64,000 bases of DNA from Paracoccus wurundjeri. GTDB taxonomy: Bacteria > Pseudomonadota > Alphaproteobacteria > Rhodobacterales > Rhodobacteraceae. The translations under genes were made by a program, and so were the position numbers. A model generated the notes under the pieces. That model worked only from the letters and a program-made list of their open reading frames with translations. It was not told the DNA's origin and made no database searches. How positions within the stretch are numbered: the stretch's first letter is position 1; every line of letters starts with the position of its first letter. This document shows positions 36,516-45,378 of the stretch, piece by piece. The stretch lies in the NCBI RefSeq assembly GCF_030678915.1, contig NZ_JAUUTZ010000010.1, positions 62,001 through 126,000 on the forward strand, given 5' to 3'.

Positions 36516-36829
36516 GCGCGTTGATCACCCGCCTGAAGGCGGCCCGCGCCGCTGTCGTCAGGGGTGACGCGGCAGAAGCATTGGAAGAAATCGAACGTTT
36601 TGCGGTGACGGCGGAACAAGCGCCGCCAGAGGATGACGATATCAGGGAGCAGGTCCGGGCCGCCCTGACAGAACTTCAGAATCTGGCTCAGGCCGCGATG
36701 GAGGGTGCGAAATCCGCGTCCGAACAGATACGCGAAATTGTTCAGTCCGCCCGGACGCTTCAGACTTATGACGATTCGGGGCGGCGATGCGTCACCAGAA
36801 CGGTGGCCAGAATGCCGCGAAGATTCTGA
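36512..36829 (+). CDS. FlgN-like flagellar export chaperone (candidate)
   Basis: The 105-residue, mostly helical protein has LTELQNLAQAAMEGAKSASEQIREIV followed by LQTYDDSGRR. The latter tail is typical of small alphaproteobacterial proteins annotated as FlgN-like, which escort hook-filament junction proteins to the export apparatus. It is translationally coupled to the rod-binding gene (ATGA at 36512-36515), which supports a flagellar role. The similarity is weak, so an unrelated helical protein is possible. The last dozen residues (RRCVTRTVARMPRRF) are basic and unusual for the family. Confidence 0.6.
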   Translation: MSALITRLKAARAAVVRGDAAEALEEIERFAVTAEQAPPEDDDIREQVRAALTELQNLAQAAMEGAKSASEQIREIVQSARTLQTYDDSGRRCVTRTVARMPRRF

Positions 36830-36961
36830 CGGCAGTCCCGCGGCGGACCGGCTTCGGGCAAATTGCCGGATATGTCATGTTGCGGGTTGTATTGGGTAAT
36901 TGGTCTTTTCATAATCCATTCGCGGTCATGGTGATATGCCGATTTCTGCCGAAGGATTGAA

Positions 36962-37546
36962 ATGAACGCTTCTGACCAGAACGAAACGACGGAACGGCCG
37001 CACAGGACACTTCGGGACGAAGAGCCCTATGTGCTTTTCGCACAGCTTGAACGATTGTCCGAACTGGTCAAGCTGAGGCCGCGCGAAAACGAGGATGGTC
37101 TGCGTTTTCTTGCCCGGCTGCGGGCTTCGACGACGCCGGAAGAGGCGGTGACATTCACCGCTTTCGCGGCATTGCCCACGAACGCGGCAGGCTGGGGTTA
37201 TGAATGTCTGCGGCTGATGGCTGATCATCTGCATCCGCAGGAACGCCCGATGATGCAGCAGATCGCCGCCTGGCTGTCGAACCCGACGATCCGGATGCGC
37301 CATGAGATCATGAAAGAGGCGCTGTGGGCGCCGGCGCGGGGGCCCTCGGTTCTGCTGGGGCTTGCGGTCGGCTGGTCCACGGGCAGACCGGCGCCGAACG
37401 ATCCCGAGCCTGCGCCGGTTCATAAAGCCCCGGTCGCGATAAACAGCGCGGTTCTGTCATGTCTCGCGCGGGTTCCCTTGTCGCAGCGCTCGGTTTACCT
37501 TGCGCGGATTCTCGACATGGCCGAATCCCTTTTCCGCGCGTATTGA
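36962..37546 (+). CDS. Unassigned protein heading the type VI secretion cluster (DUF6931-like?)
   Basis: The 194-residue cytosolic protein has no signal peptide or membrane helix. It shows a conserved-looking segment EEAVTFTAFAALPTNAAGWGYECLRLMADHL and a short proline-rich linker (RPAPNDPEPAPVHKAPVA) before a C-terminal helix. I associate this pattern with a small family found beside FHA/TagH genes in alphaproteobacterial type VI clusters, but recall is uncertain and I give no function. The stop is six bases before tagH. A clear GGA box precedes the ATG, and about 130 bases separate it from the flagellar genes, so it probably starts the secretion operon. Confidence 0.65.
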   Translation: MNASDQNETTERPHRTLRDEEPYVLFAQLERLSELVKLRPRENEDGLRFLARLRASTTPEEAVTFTAFAALPTNAAGWGYECLRLMADHLHPQERPMMQQIAAWLSNPTIRMRHEIMKEALWAPARGPSVLLGLAVGWSTGRPAPNDPEPAPVHKAPVAINSAVLSCLARVPLSQRSVYLARILDMAESLFRAY

Positions 37547-37552
37547 TGTGAC

Positions 37553-38758
37553 ATGACCCTGACCCTGCAGATAGAGAATTTCCAAGTCCTCGATGATGGC
37601 GGCCCGGTCAGTATCGTTGTGCCCGAAACCGGAATTCAGGTGGGGCGCCGTCAGGGTATGGACTGGGTGCTGCCGGATGCGAGCCGCTATATCTCGGGAC
37701 ACCATTTCGATGTCAGTTTCGACGGTCAGCAATGGTGGCTGCGGGATGTGTCGACCAACGGGACATTCCTGCAGGGACACCGGCACCGGCTGGACGGCGC
37801 GCATGCACTGCGGAATGGCGACCGCTTTCAGGTCGGGCATTACATCGTCGTCGCGCTGTTCGACATGCCGCAGAACGCGGTTGCGATCTCGCCCAATTCC
37901 CTGCCCGAACACCGGGTCGACAAGCCGGTTTTCGAGGAGCCGGGCGATGATCCCTGGGCCGTGGGCGGGGATATTCCTCCGCCGATCGACCTGCCAATCG
38001 GGGAAGACGCACGTCGCCAAAGCGATTTCAGCGATGATTTTCTTGCTTTTCCGGCCGATATCCAGCCCCCTTCCGCCGAAACCCCGCCGCCTTCGGCCGT
38101 GCCGCCGCAATCCGGCGGCAAAGCGCCGCAACCGGTAGCTCCTGCGGCTCCACCGGCTCCTCCGCCCGCGCCGGTTGATCAGTCGGCCTTCGTCCGCGCC
38201 TTTTGCGAAGGGGCGGGAATAGATGTCTCGCTTGCCGCAGAAGTTGCGCCAGATATGCTGGGCCGCGCATTGGGCGAGACGATGCGCGCCTCGGCGTCGC
38301 AACTCATGACCGCGCTGCAGGACCGGGCCTCGGCGCGGCATTTCACCCGCGGCGGCGAACGGACGATGCGGGGTGCGACCGATAACAATCCGCTCAAGTT
38401 CCTGCCGGATGCTGAACAGGCGATAGAGGCGCTGTTCCTGCGTCCCCGCGCCGGTTTCCTGACCGGGGCCGCCGGTTTCGATGAGGCACTGGGCGATCTG
38501 CGCCGCCATCAGGGCGCATTATTCGCCGCGCTTCAGCCCGCCCTGATCGAGTTGTTGCAGGATCTGGAACCGACGCGGATCGAGACCGAGGTCAAAGGCG
38601 GCGCCCTTGGCGGCCGCAAATCGCGGGCATGGGATGCATATGTGCAACGCTGGGACGCCAAGACCGCCAGCGAGAACGGTATTCTGGACGAATTCATCCG
38701 GCTTTTCGCGGCCTCTTATCGGAAAGCCGATGAGCAGGGCGGCCAGGGTCGGAGCTAG
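37553..38758 (+). CDS. tagH: Type VI secretion FHA-domain protein TagH
   Basis: The 401-residue protein has an N-terminal FHA domain (about 10-105, with GRRQGMDWVLPD, SRYISGHHFDV and DVSTNGTFLQG) that binds phosphothreonine peptides. A proline-rich linker (about 140-210) and the conserved TagH C-terminal domain (about 210-400, with DNNPLKFLPDAEQAIEALFLRPRAGFL) follow. In some systems TagH with kinase PpkA and phosphatase PppA controls assembly post-translationally; neither partner is in the window. The ribosome binding site is weak. Confidence 0.9.
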   Translation: MTLTLQIENFQVLDDGGPVSIVVPETGIQVGRRQGMDWVLPDASRYISGHHFDVSFDGQQWWLRDVSTNGTFLQGHRHRLDGAHALRNGDRFQVGHYIVVALFDMPQNAVAISPNSLPEHRVDKPVFEEPGDDPWAVGGDIPPPIDLPIGEDARRQSDFSDDFLAFPADIQPPSAETPPPSAVPPQSGGKAPQPVAPAAPPAPPPAPVDQSAFVRAFCEGAGIDVSLAAEVAPDMLGRALGETMRASASQLMTALQDRASARHFTRGGERTMRGATDNNPLKFLPDAEQAIEALFLRPRAGFLTGAAGFDEALGDLRRHQGALFAALQPALIELLQDLEPTRIETEVKGGALGGRKSRAWDAYVQRWDAKTASENGILDEFIRLFAASYRKADEQGGQGRS

Positions 38759-38785
38759 GCTGCCCAAGGGAAAAGGAGAACTGCA

Positions 38786-40147
38786 TTGGCATCTGTCAAT
38801 CTGCTGGAGCCCATCTTGGAAGAAGACCCCTGCGGGCCGGATCTGGAACAGGAAGACGATCCCGAATTCGTCGAATATTATTTCGAAGCCGAAGCGCGGA
38901 TGCCCGAGCGTTATTTTACGCCGGGAAACGAGCAGAACGGCATGGAGGATCAGCTTTTCGACGCGCGGAAGGAATTCGATCTGCCCGTCGAGAAAGCCAC
39001 GATCGGCAGGCTGCTGGGCCGCAGCCGCGACCTGCGATTGATGAGCTTGCTGGCACGGTTCCAGATTCTCGGCGGCTCGTTGGGCGAATTTGCGGATACG
39101 ATCGAGGATATCGCCGCAATGATGGCGCAATGGCCCGATGATCTGCATCCCCGGCTTGATCGTGGCGCGGGCGAAAGGCGGGCGACGCTAGAGGCACTGA
39201 ATCATCAGCCCACGGTCGTGATGCCGCTTCTGCACCTGTCGATCGTCGCCAACGGCGACGTTACGCTGCGCAGGCATATGGTCGCGGGCGGCAAGGTCGA
39301 ACCCCGCAAATCCGAACAGGACATCGCCGGAAGCGATCTTCTGGGGCCTTTGCGGGCCGAAGGCAACAGGCGTGTGGTCGAGACTGCGAATGATCACCTG
39401 ACCCGTATCGCCGATGCATTGCATCGCATAGCCGGACTTGCCTCATCGCATCCGTCCAGGGCCTTTACGCCCGATCTTGCCGCGCTGAGAACGGCGATTG
39501 CCGATATGCAGGCGATGATCGTCTCGGCCCGCCCCGATCTTCGCGTCTGGTCGCCAGCCAATGCGGCGGCGGTGGAGGCAGGGACCGGCGATCCGGCCGT
39601 GACAGAAGCCCCGGCGGCGGGTGTCAGCCCTGCCGGACAACCCGCTTTGCCACCGAAAACCACCGCCGGGGCGGTTCCGACCATCCCCAACCGGGCGACT
39701 GGCGCCGCCGCGCTTGATGCCGCGAAAGCATGGCTTGCGGCGAACGAACCGTCTTCGCCTGCGCTTGTCCTGGTGACCCAGGCCCGGCTTCTGGTCGGCG
39801 CGCCGCTGGTCGAGGCGATCGAGGTTCTGATGCCGGGTCAGGCAGGCAATGTCATGCTGAATATCGGACAGGGCAGCGGGTTCAGCCTGCCGATGGCGCG
39901 GCTGAAGGAACTGACGCAATCGGGGCTGGATCAGGACAGGAACGGCACGGGTCAGCCCGCGGCGCTTCCCCCGATTGCCCGGCGCGGCGATCTTATCGGG
40001 CATTTATTGGGTGTAGAGGGGTATTTCTCGGCGCAGGAGCCGGCCAGCCCAATTCCTCTTTTACTTGTCAAAGCGCGTGAAATGCTGGAAAAGAGATTTG
40101 ACGCGATTATGGCCGAACTACTTGTTGCGCCAGTGAAAGAAGGTTAG
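38786..40147 (+). CDS. tssA: Type VI secretion assembly protein TssA
   Basis: TssA primes sheath-tube assembly at the baseplate or distal end. The 453 residues start with the ImpA-N domain (LLEPILEEDPCGPDLEQEDDPEF and the following helical region to ~160), continue through a helical middle, an A/P/T-rich linker (about 250-310) and a C-terminal helical domain with variant sequence. Translation starts at TTG (38786-38788), supported by AAAAGGAG eight bases upstream and by the position of the conserved LLEPI sequence; no ATG is suitable. A 75-base interval separates it from tssB. Confidence 0.88.
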   Translation: MASVNLLEPILEEDPCGPDLEQEDDPEFVEYYFEAEARMPERYFTPGNEQNGMEDQLFDARKEFDLPVEKATIGRLLGRSRDLRLMSLLARFQILGGSLGEFADTIEDIAAMMAQWPDDLHPRLDRGAGERRATLEALNHQPTVVMPLLHLSIVANGDVTLRRHMVAGGKVEPRKSEQDIAGSDLLGPLRAEGNRRVVETANDHLTRIADALHRIAGLASSHPSRAFTPDLAALRTAIADMQAMIVSARPDLRVWSPANAAAVEAGTGDPAVTEAPAAGVSPAGQPALPPKTTAGAVPTIPNRATGAAALDAAKAWLAANEPSSPALVLVTQARLLVGAPLVEAIEVLMPGQAGNVMLNIGQGSGFSLPMARLKELTQSGLDQDRNGTGQPAALPPIARRGDLIGHLLGVEGYFSAQEPASPIPLLLVKAREMLEKRFDAIMAELLVAPVKEG

Positions 40148-40222
40148 TTTTCCTGATGAGTTCGCATTGACACTGCGTCTTAATGACGTTTCTGTTATCC
40201 CGCAGCGAAGGGGTTGGTACAA

Positions 40223-40741
40223 ATGGCATCCGATAAATCAACAGATTTCCTGAAGCGCAACCGCCCCCCGCGGGTGAATATTTCATACGAAGATCCTTAC
40301 GATTCCGAAAAAATGGTGGAATTGCCCTTTGTCATGGGGGTGATGTCCGATCTGTCCGGCAACGCGTCGGAAGTTGAAAAACCCGATATCGAAGATCGTG
40401 ACTTTACTGATGTCACCGGAACAACCCTGGACGATTATATGAAAAGCGTCGCGCCGGCGGTTTCGTTCAATGTGGAAAACAAGATGGGTGGCGGCGACCG
40501 TCTGGGCGTCACGCTGAAATTCGAAAGCATGGACGATTTCAACCCGGCGAAGGTCGCGGCGCAAATCCCGGCGCTGAAGAAACTTCTGGAGGCCCGTCAG
40601 CATCTGGCCAATCTCCAGCGTTACATGAATTCGAAGCCCAAGGCTCAGGAACAGCTTCGCAAATTGCTGAATGACCCCGAATTGATGGCCGCGCTTGCAG
40701 AGCGTGAATCCCAGAAAGACAACCCTGAAGAGGACGGCTGA
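40223..40741 (+). CDS. tssB: Type VI secretion contractile sheath small subunit TssB
   Basis: TssB pairs with TssC to build the contractile sheath. The 172-residue protein has RNRPPRVNISYEDPYD, PFVMGVMSDLSG and DDFNPAKVAAQIPALKKLLEARQHLANL, all conserved in TssB. The ATG at 40223 is chosen (AAGGGG upstream); an in-frame TTG at 40214 adds three residues. It ends two bases before tssC, so the pair is translationally coupled. Confidence 0.95.
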   Translation: MASDKSTDFLKRNRPPRVNISYEDPYDSEKMVELPFVMGVMSDLSGNASEVEKPDIEDRDFTDVTGTTLDDYMKSVAPAVSFNVENKMGGGDRLGVTLKFESMDDFNPAKVAAQIPALKKLLEARQHLANLQRYMNSKPKAQEQLRKLLNDPELMAALAERESQKDNPEEDG

Positions 40742-40743
40742 TC

Positions 40744-42234
40744 ATGGCGCAGGAAAATCAGGCTCAGGTTTCTGAAGCCACCGGCCTGTCCGAGCTGGAT
40801 GAATTTTCGGACATTCTGAAACAGACCATCAAACCCCGTTCGGAAGTTGCTGCCAAAGAGGTGGACAACGCCGTCGTGGCACTTGTTCGCGAGGCGCTGG
40901 ACGATCAGACCGTCATCGCCGAGGATGTGATCGACACGATCGACGCGATGCTGTCGAAGCTTGACCAGAAGCTGACCGAGCAGTTGAACGAGGTCATCCA
41001 TCATCAGGAATTCCAGACGATCGAGTCGTCATGGCGCGGCCTTGCCTATACGGTCAATAATTCCGAAACCGACGCGTCGTTGCGCGTCAAGGTGATGAAT
41101 GTCTCGAAGAAAGAGCTTCAGCAGATGTTCCGGCGCTATCCGGGCGCGAAATGGGACAAGTCGCCCCTGAACCGCGTCATATACGAGGCAGAGTTCGGGA
41201 CGCTTGGCGGCAAGCCTTTCGGTGCGTTGATCGGGGATTATTATTTCGATCACAGCACGGCCGATGTGTCGCTTCTGCGTGAAATGGGCAAGATCGCCGC
41301 AGCGGCCCATGCGCCCTTCATTTCCGCATCCGCGCCCGAGCTTCTGGGCATGGATAGCTGGAACGAACTCAGCGTGCCGCCCGATCTGTCCGAGATTTTC
41401 GATACGCCGGAATATGCCGCATGGAACGGGCTGCGCGATTCCGAGAATTCGCGCTATGTCGCCCTGACCATGCCGCGTGTGCTGGCGCGTGAACCCTATG
41501 GCCAGAATTCGAATTCGGTGGTCGAGGAATTCAACTTCGAGGAAGAGACCGACGGGCATGAGGGCAAGAAATTCTCGTGGATGAACGCAGCCCATGCGCT
41601 GGCGGTGAATATCAACCGCGCCCATAAGGAACATGGCTGGACCGTTCAGATCCGTGGCGTGCAGTCAGGCGGTGAGGTTCTGAACCTGCCGGCCTTCAAT
41701 TTCGACACCGGCGACGGTTCGAAGGATCTGAAATGCCCGACCGAGATTTCGATCACCGACCGGCGCGAGGGCGAATTGTCCAAGGCCGGGCTGATCGGTC
41801 TGATCCATCGCAAACATACCGACAAGGCTGCCTTCATCGGCGCGCAGACCTTGTATCGTCCCAAGAAATACGTGGATGAACAGGCGACGGCATCCGACAA
41901 TATGTCCTCGCGCCTGCCATATATTTTCGCGGTGTCACGCTTCAGTCATTATTTGAAATGTATGGTCCGCGACAAGATCGGGCAGAGCCCTGATCGCCTG
42001 CAACTGCAGACCCAGCTCCAGACCTGGGTCAACAAATATGTTTCGGGCAATCCGGAAAGTGCGACCGAACGGGAAAAGGCGAAGAAACCGTTGGCCGGGG
42101 CGAAAGTGGAAGTGGTGGAAGACGAGGAAAACCCCGGTTATTACATGGGAAAATTCTATCTGAAGCCGCATTTTCAGTTGGAAGGCATGGACATCGGTAT
42201 GTCTTTGGTTTCCAAGTTACCCAAGGGTAAATGA
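40744..42234 (+). CDS. tssC: Type VI secretion contractile sheath large subunit TssC
   Basis: This 496-residue protein is the large sheath subunit. Recognisable segments are IDAMLSKLDQKLTEQLNEVIHHQEFQTIESSWRGL, FGALIGDYYFDH, EMGKIAAAAHAPFISASAPELLG, LPYIFAVSRFSHYLKCMVRDKIG and a C-terminal VEDEENPGYYMGKFYLKPHFQLEGMDIGMSLVSKLPKGK, which is the ClpV-independent conserved end of TssC. It lies directly after tssB with its ribosome binding site GAGG inside the tssB end. Confidence 0.96.
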   Translation: MAQENQAQVSEATGLSELDEFSDILKQTIKPRSEVAAKEVDNAVVALVREALDDQTVIAEDVIDTIDAMLSKLDQKLTEQLNEVIHHQEFQTIESSWRGLAYTVNNSETDASLRVKVMNVSKKELQQMFRRYPGAKWDKSPLNRVIYEAEFGTLGGKPFGALIGDYYFDHSTADVSLLREMGKIAAAAHAPFISASAPELLGMDSWNELSVPPDLSEIFDTPEYAAWNGLRDSENSRYVALTMPRVLAREPYGQNSNSVVEEFNFEEETDGHEGKKFSWMNAAHALAVNINRAHKEHGWTVQIRGVQSGGEVLNLPAFNFDTGDGSKDLKCPTEISITDRREGELSKAGLIGLIHRKHTDKAAFIGAQTLYRPKKYVDEQATASDNMSSRLPYIFAVSRFSHYLKCMVRDKIGQSPDRLQLQTQLQTWVNKYVSGNPESATEREKAKKPLAGAKVEVVEDEENPGYYMGKFYLKPHFQLEGMDIGMSLVSKLPKGK

Positions 42235-42271
42235 CTATCTAGTATGGCTGCCGAAGTAAAAGGAGCTTAAT

Positions 42272-42769
42272 ATGGCTGTCGATATCTTTTTGAAACTTTC
42301 CAACAGCATCAAGGGTGAATCCCAGGACGATACGCATCGCGACGAAATCGATGTTCTGGCATGGAACTGGGGTCTGACCCAGTCCGGCACGACGCATATC
42401 GGCTCGGGCGGCGGCGGCGGCAAGGTCAATGTGCAGGACATCACCCTGACCAAATATGTCGATCTGGCCACCAATGACCTGATCAAGCGTGCCACTTCGG
42501 GCGAGCATATCGAAAATGGCGAGTTGATCGTCCGCAAATCGGGCGGCGCTGCACCAGTCGAGTATTTCCGGATCAAGATGGAAAACATCATGATCACCAG
42601 CTATAACACCGGCGGCGCGAAAGACGGTCTGGACCGCATTCAGGAAACCCTGACGCTGAATTTCCGCAAATTCGAAGTGGTTTACACGCTTCAGGAAGAT
42701 TCGGGTGCGCCCGGCGCCGAAACCATGTCCGGCTGGGATATCGCCGAAAACAAGGAATGGAGCGCCTAA
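42272..42769 (+). CDS. hcp: Hcp inner-tube protein (TssD)
   Basis: Hcp forms hexameric rings that stack into the inner tube expelled by the sheath and also carries small effectors. The 165-residue protein has AVDIFLKLSNSIKGESQDDTHRDEIDVLAWNWGL and LTKYVDLATNDLIKRATSGEHIENGELIVRKSGG, the classical Hcp1 pattern. AGGAGC precedes the ATG. An intrinsic terminator-like hairpin follows (42796-42830), which would let hcp be made in excess over downstream genes. Confidence 0.96.
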   Translation: MAVDIFLKLSNSIKGESQDDTHRDEIDVLAWNWGLTQSGTTHIGSGGGGGKVNVQDITLTKYVDLATNDLIKRATSGEHIENGELIVRKSGGAAPVEYFRIKMENIMITSYNTGGAKDGLDRIQETLTLNFRKFEVVYTLQEDSGAPGAETMSGWDIAENKEWSA

Positions 42770-42795
42770 GCTCTTTGATCCTTGTGATCTAGGCG

Positions 42796-42830
42796 GGGTC
42801 GGTGCGCATTCACGTGCCGGCCCTGTTTTA
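42796..42830 (+). terminator. Hairpin with U-tract after hcp
   Basis: GGGTCGGTGCG (42796-42806) pairs with CGTGCCGGCCC (42813-42823) across a six-base loop, with G-U pairs, followed by TGTTTTATTT. It lies in the middle of the secretion cluster, between hcp and tssE, which fits partial termination and differential expression of Hcp. Confidence 0.65.
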
Positions 42831-42883
42831 TTTGGTTCGGGATGATCCTAACATGATCCTCAGTCAGACGGTCAGGAGGACCC

Positions 42884-43471
42884 ATGTCATCACGTCGCGT
42901 TCCCGGTGCTCCGGGTGACAACATCGCGCGGGGCGGGCTGCGTGAAATGTCATTGCTGCATATCTTCCGGGATTCGGCCGCTCGTCGCGATTCACGCGAT
43001 GGCACAAGGCACTATACCGAAGGTGAGCGAGACCTGACTTTGGTCAGCCAGAAACGCCGGGAAGGCGCAAGCGAAGCGTCCTTGCGCCGCAATCTGGCAA
43101 GGGATATCGCCAATCTGATGAATACGATCCGTCTGGATGTCGTCGCGGATCTGTCGGATACGCCACGGGTGCGCGACTCGATCGTTAATCATGGATTTCA
43201 GGACATGGATTCATTGTGGCGGCACAACCGGACCCCGGGCGATCTGGCCAATGCGATCCGTATCGCCCTGATCCGCAGCGAGCCGCGCCTGCGGGCCGAC
43301 AGTATCGAGGTGCGGGTGGATGAGAACGATGCCTCGGCCGAGCAAAGACTGACCTTTGAAATCATGGCCGAGATGATCTCGGACCCCACGGATATCCCGC
43401 TGCAATTCTATGCCGAGGTGGATCCGGCGGCGGGCAAGGTGGCGATGAAGCGGATGCAGGGCGAGGGATGA
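42884..43471 (+). CDS. tssE: Type VI secretion baseplate protein TssE (gp25-like)
   Basis: TssE is the gp25-like wedge protein of the baseplate that nucleates the sheath. The 195-residue protein contains LRRNLARDIANLMNTIRLDVVADLSDTPRVRDSIVNHGFQD and AIRIALIRSEPRLRADSIEVRV, which match the gp25 pattern, with the EPRL motif conserved. An N-terminal ~50-residue charged extension precedes the domain. The stop overlaps tssF by four bases. Confidence 0.93.
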   Translation: MSSRRVPGAPGDNIARGGLREMSLLHIFRDSAARRDSRDGTRHYTEGERDLTLVSQKRREGASEASLRRNLARDIANLMNTIRLDVVADLSDTPRVRDSIVNHGFQDMDSLWRHNRTPGDLANAIRIALIRSEPRLRADSIEVRVDENDASAEQRLTFEIMAEMISDPTDIPLQFYAEVDPAAGKVAMKRMQGEG

Positions 43472-45378
43472 AGAAGGCTTTCCGCGACGCCTATGAGCGT
43501 GAGCTTGATATTCTGTATGAACGCTCGGCCGAGTTCGCCGAGGAATTTCCCGGGCTTGCCGACCGTCTTGGTGGCGTCCTGCGCGAGAATATCGATCCGA
43601 CGATTGCCGGGCTTCTGGAAGGAACCGCCTTTCTGGCCGCGCGGGTACAGCTTAAGCTTGACGAAGAGTTCCGGGGCTTCACCACCGAACTGCTTGAGCA
43701 GATTTTCCCCGATGCGCTTGCGCCGATTCCCAGTTGCATGGTCGTGCAGGCCCCTCCGACAACGAAGGATTCGGGCGATCCGATCGTCAGGAATTATCCC
43801 CGCGGAACCTATCTGGACGCGAATTTCCGCGATTCCGACACCCGCGTGACATGCCGCTTCAGCCTGACCTCGGCATTGAAGGTCATGCCGCTGGCGATCT
43901 CGGAACTGACCTATCACGACCGCACGACCGCGCTTGGCAGTCTTGGTCAGGACCCCGACCGTGCGACCCGCGCCGGGCTGCAGCTTGACCTTCGGACCAC
44001 CCATGATCAGCCGCTATCTTCGTTGAACGAGGATGAGCTGAGTTTTCATCTGACCGCCGACATGTTCAGGGCAATCGCCCTCTACGAGCAGATTCACTGT
44101 AATGTCACGCGCATCTCGCTGCGCTGGTTGCGACCGAATGGCGATCCGGTTTTCCTGCGTCTGCATCCCGACCAGATCCAGCAGATCGGATTCAACCGGG
44201 ACGAGCAGCTTTTTGACCGCCAATCCACCCTGTTCGAAGGTTTCTCTCTTTTGCGGGATTTCTTTGCTTTTCCCCGCCGCTTTCTTGGGTTCCGCCTGAC
44301 CGGGCTGGCTGATATCCTGCGCAGGATCGACACCGACCAGATGCAGGTGATCCTTGAATTCGACCGCGCGGACGAGGATCTGGCGCGATTGACGCAGCCT
44401 GGCGATATGCGGCTGAACTGCGCGGTTGCGATCAACCTGTTCGAAGAGGGATCGAACCAGATCCGGCTGGACGATAAACGGCATGAATATGTCGTCACGC
44501 CCGATTCCAGCCCGATGACCAATTACGAGGTGCATCGCATCCTGAGGGTCCATGCCAGTTTCGGGACAACCAATGACCGCGTGGCTGTTCAGCCGCTATA
44601 TGCGTTGCCGCAAGGCTCGGTCGCGCAGCATTCGACATATTACTTTACCAGCCGCAGGAAACCGCGCCGTCTGACACAGGCCGAACGCAGTCACGGGACA
44701 CGCAGCGGATATCGCGGAACCGAAACCTATGTCTCGATCTACGAGCCACCGGAAGCGATCGTGGGGCGTCGTGCGCACCGGCTGCATTTACGGACATTAT
44801 GCTCGAACCGGCACCTGCCCGCCGCGCTGCCGCTGGCACGGTCCGAGGATTTCCATGTCGTGACCGACAGCGATATGTCGGTGACCTGCATCAACGGCCC
44901 GACCGCGCCCCGCGAAGCGATGACCGAAACTGAAAAGGCGGGCCCTCATCGCATGGGGCAGGGGGATGTCTATTGGCGGCTGATCTCGTATCTGGCACTG
45001 AATCATTTCGGGCTCGACGATCGTTACGGCAGGGATGGCGCGGCCAGTCTGCGCGAAATCCTGACCCTGTTCGTCGACCTGTCGGACAGCGTGACCGAGG
45101 CGCAGATCGACGGGCTTGTCGAGTTGAAGGTGCGGCCGATCACCCGCTCGCTTCGCCGGGCCGAGGGATATTTTCCGGCGCGCGGGCTGGAGATTGCCGT
45201 GACATTCGACGAAACCGGCTTCGAGGGAAGCGGCGTCATCCTTCTGGCGGCGGTGCTTGACCGGTTCTTTGCCGAATATGTCACCATCAACAGCTTTACG
45301 CAGATGGTGACGATCAGCAAGCAGCGCGGGTTGATCAAAAGATGGCCACCCCGCACCGGGACAGGCCCCCTGATATGA
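43468..45378 (+). CDS. tssF: Type VI secretion baseplate protein TssF
   Basis: TssF is the large wedge subunit of the T6SS baseplate. The 636 residues begin FRDAYERELDILYERSAEFAEEFPGLADRLGG and contain DPTIAGLLEGTAFLAARVQLKLDEEFRGFTTELLEQIFPDALAPIPSCMVVQ, both diagnostic. The late AEGYFPARGLEIAVTFDETGFEGSGVILLAAVLDRFFAEYVTINSFTQMV segment is also typical. It overlaps tssE by four bases and tssG by 37 bases. Confidence 0.95.
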   Translation: MKKAFRDAYERELDILYERSAEFAEEFPGLADRLGGVLRENIDPTIAGLLEGTAFLAARVQLKLDEEFRGFTTELLEQIFPDALAPIPSCMVVQAPPTTKDSGDPIVRNYPRGTYLDANFRDSDTRVTCRFSLTSALKVMPLAISELTYHDRTTALGSLGQDPDRATRAGLQLDLRTTHDQPLSSLNEDELSFHLTADMFRAIALYEQIHCNVTRISLRWLRPNGDPVFLRLHPDQIQQIGFNRDEQLFDRQSTLFEGFSLLRDFFAFPRRFLGFRLTGLADILRRIDTDQMQVILEFDRADEDLARLTQPGDMRLNCAVAINLFEEGSNQIRLDDKRHEYVVTPDSSPMTNYEVHRILRVHASFGTTNDRVAVQPLYALPQGSVAQHSTYYFTSRRKPRRLTQAERSHGTRSGYRGTETYVSIYEPPEAIVGRRAHRLHLRTLCSNRHLPAALPLARSEDFHVVTDSDMSVTCINGPTAPREAMTETEKAGPHRMGQGDVYWRLISYLALNHFGLDDRYGRDGAASLREILTLFVDLSDSVTEAQIDGLVELKVRPITRSLRRAEGYFPARGLEIAVTFDETGFEGSGVILLAAVLDRFFAEYVTINSFTQMVTISKQRGLIKRWPPRTGTGPLI

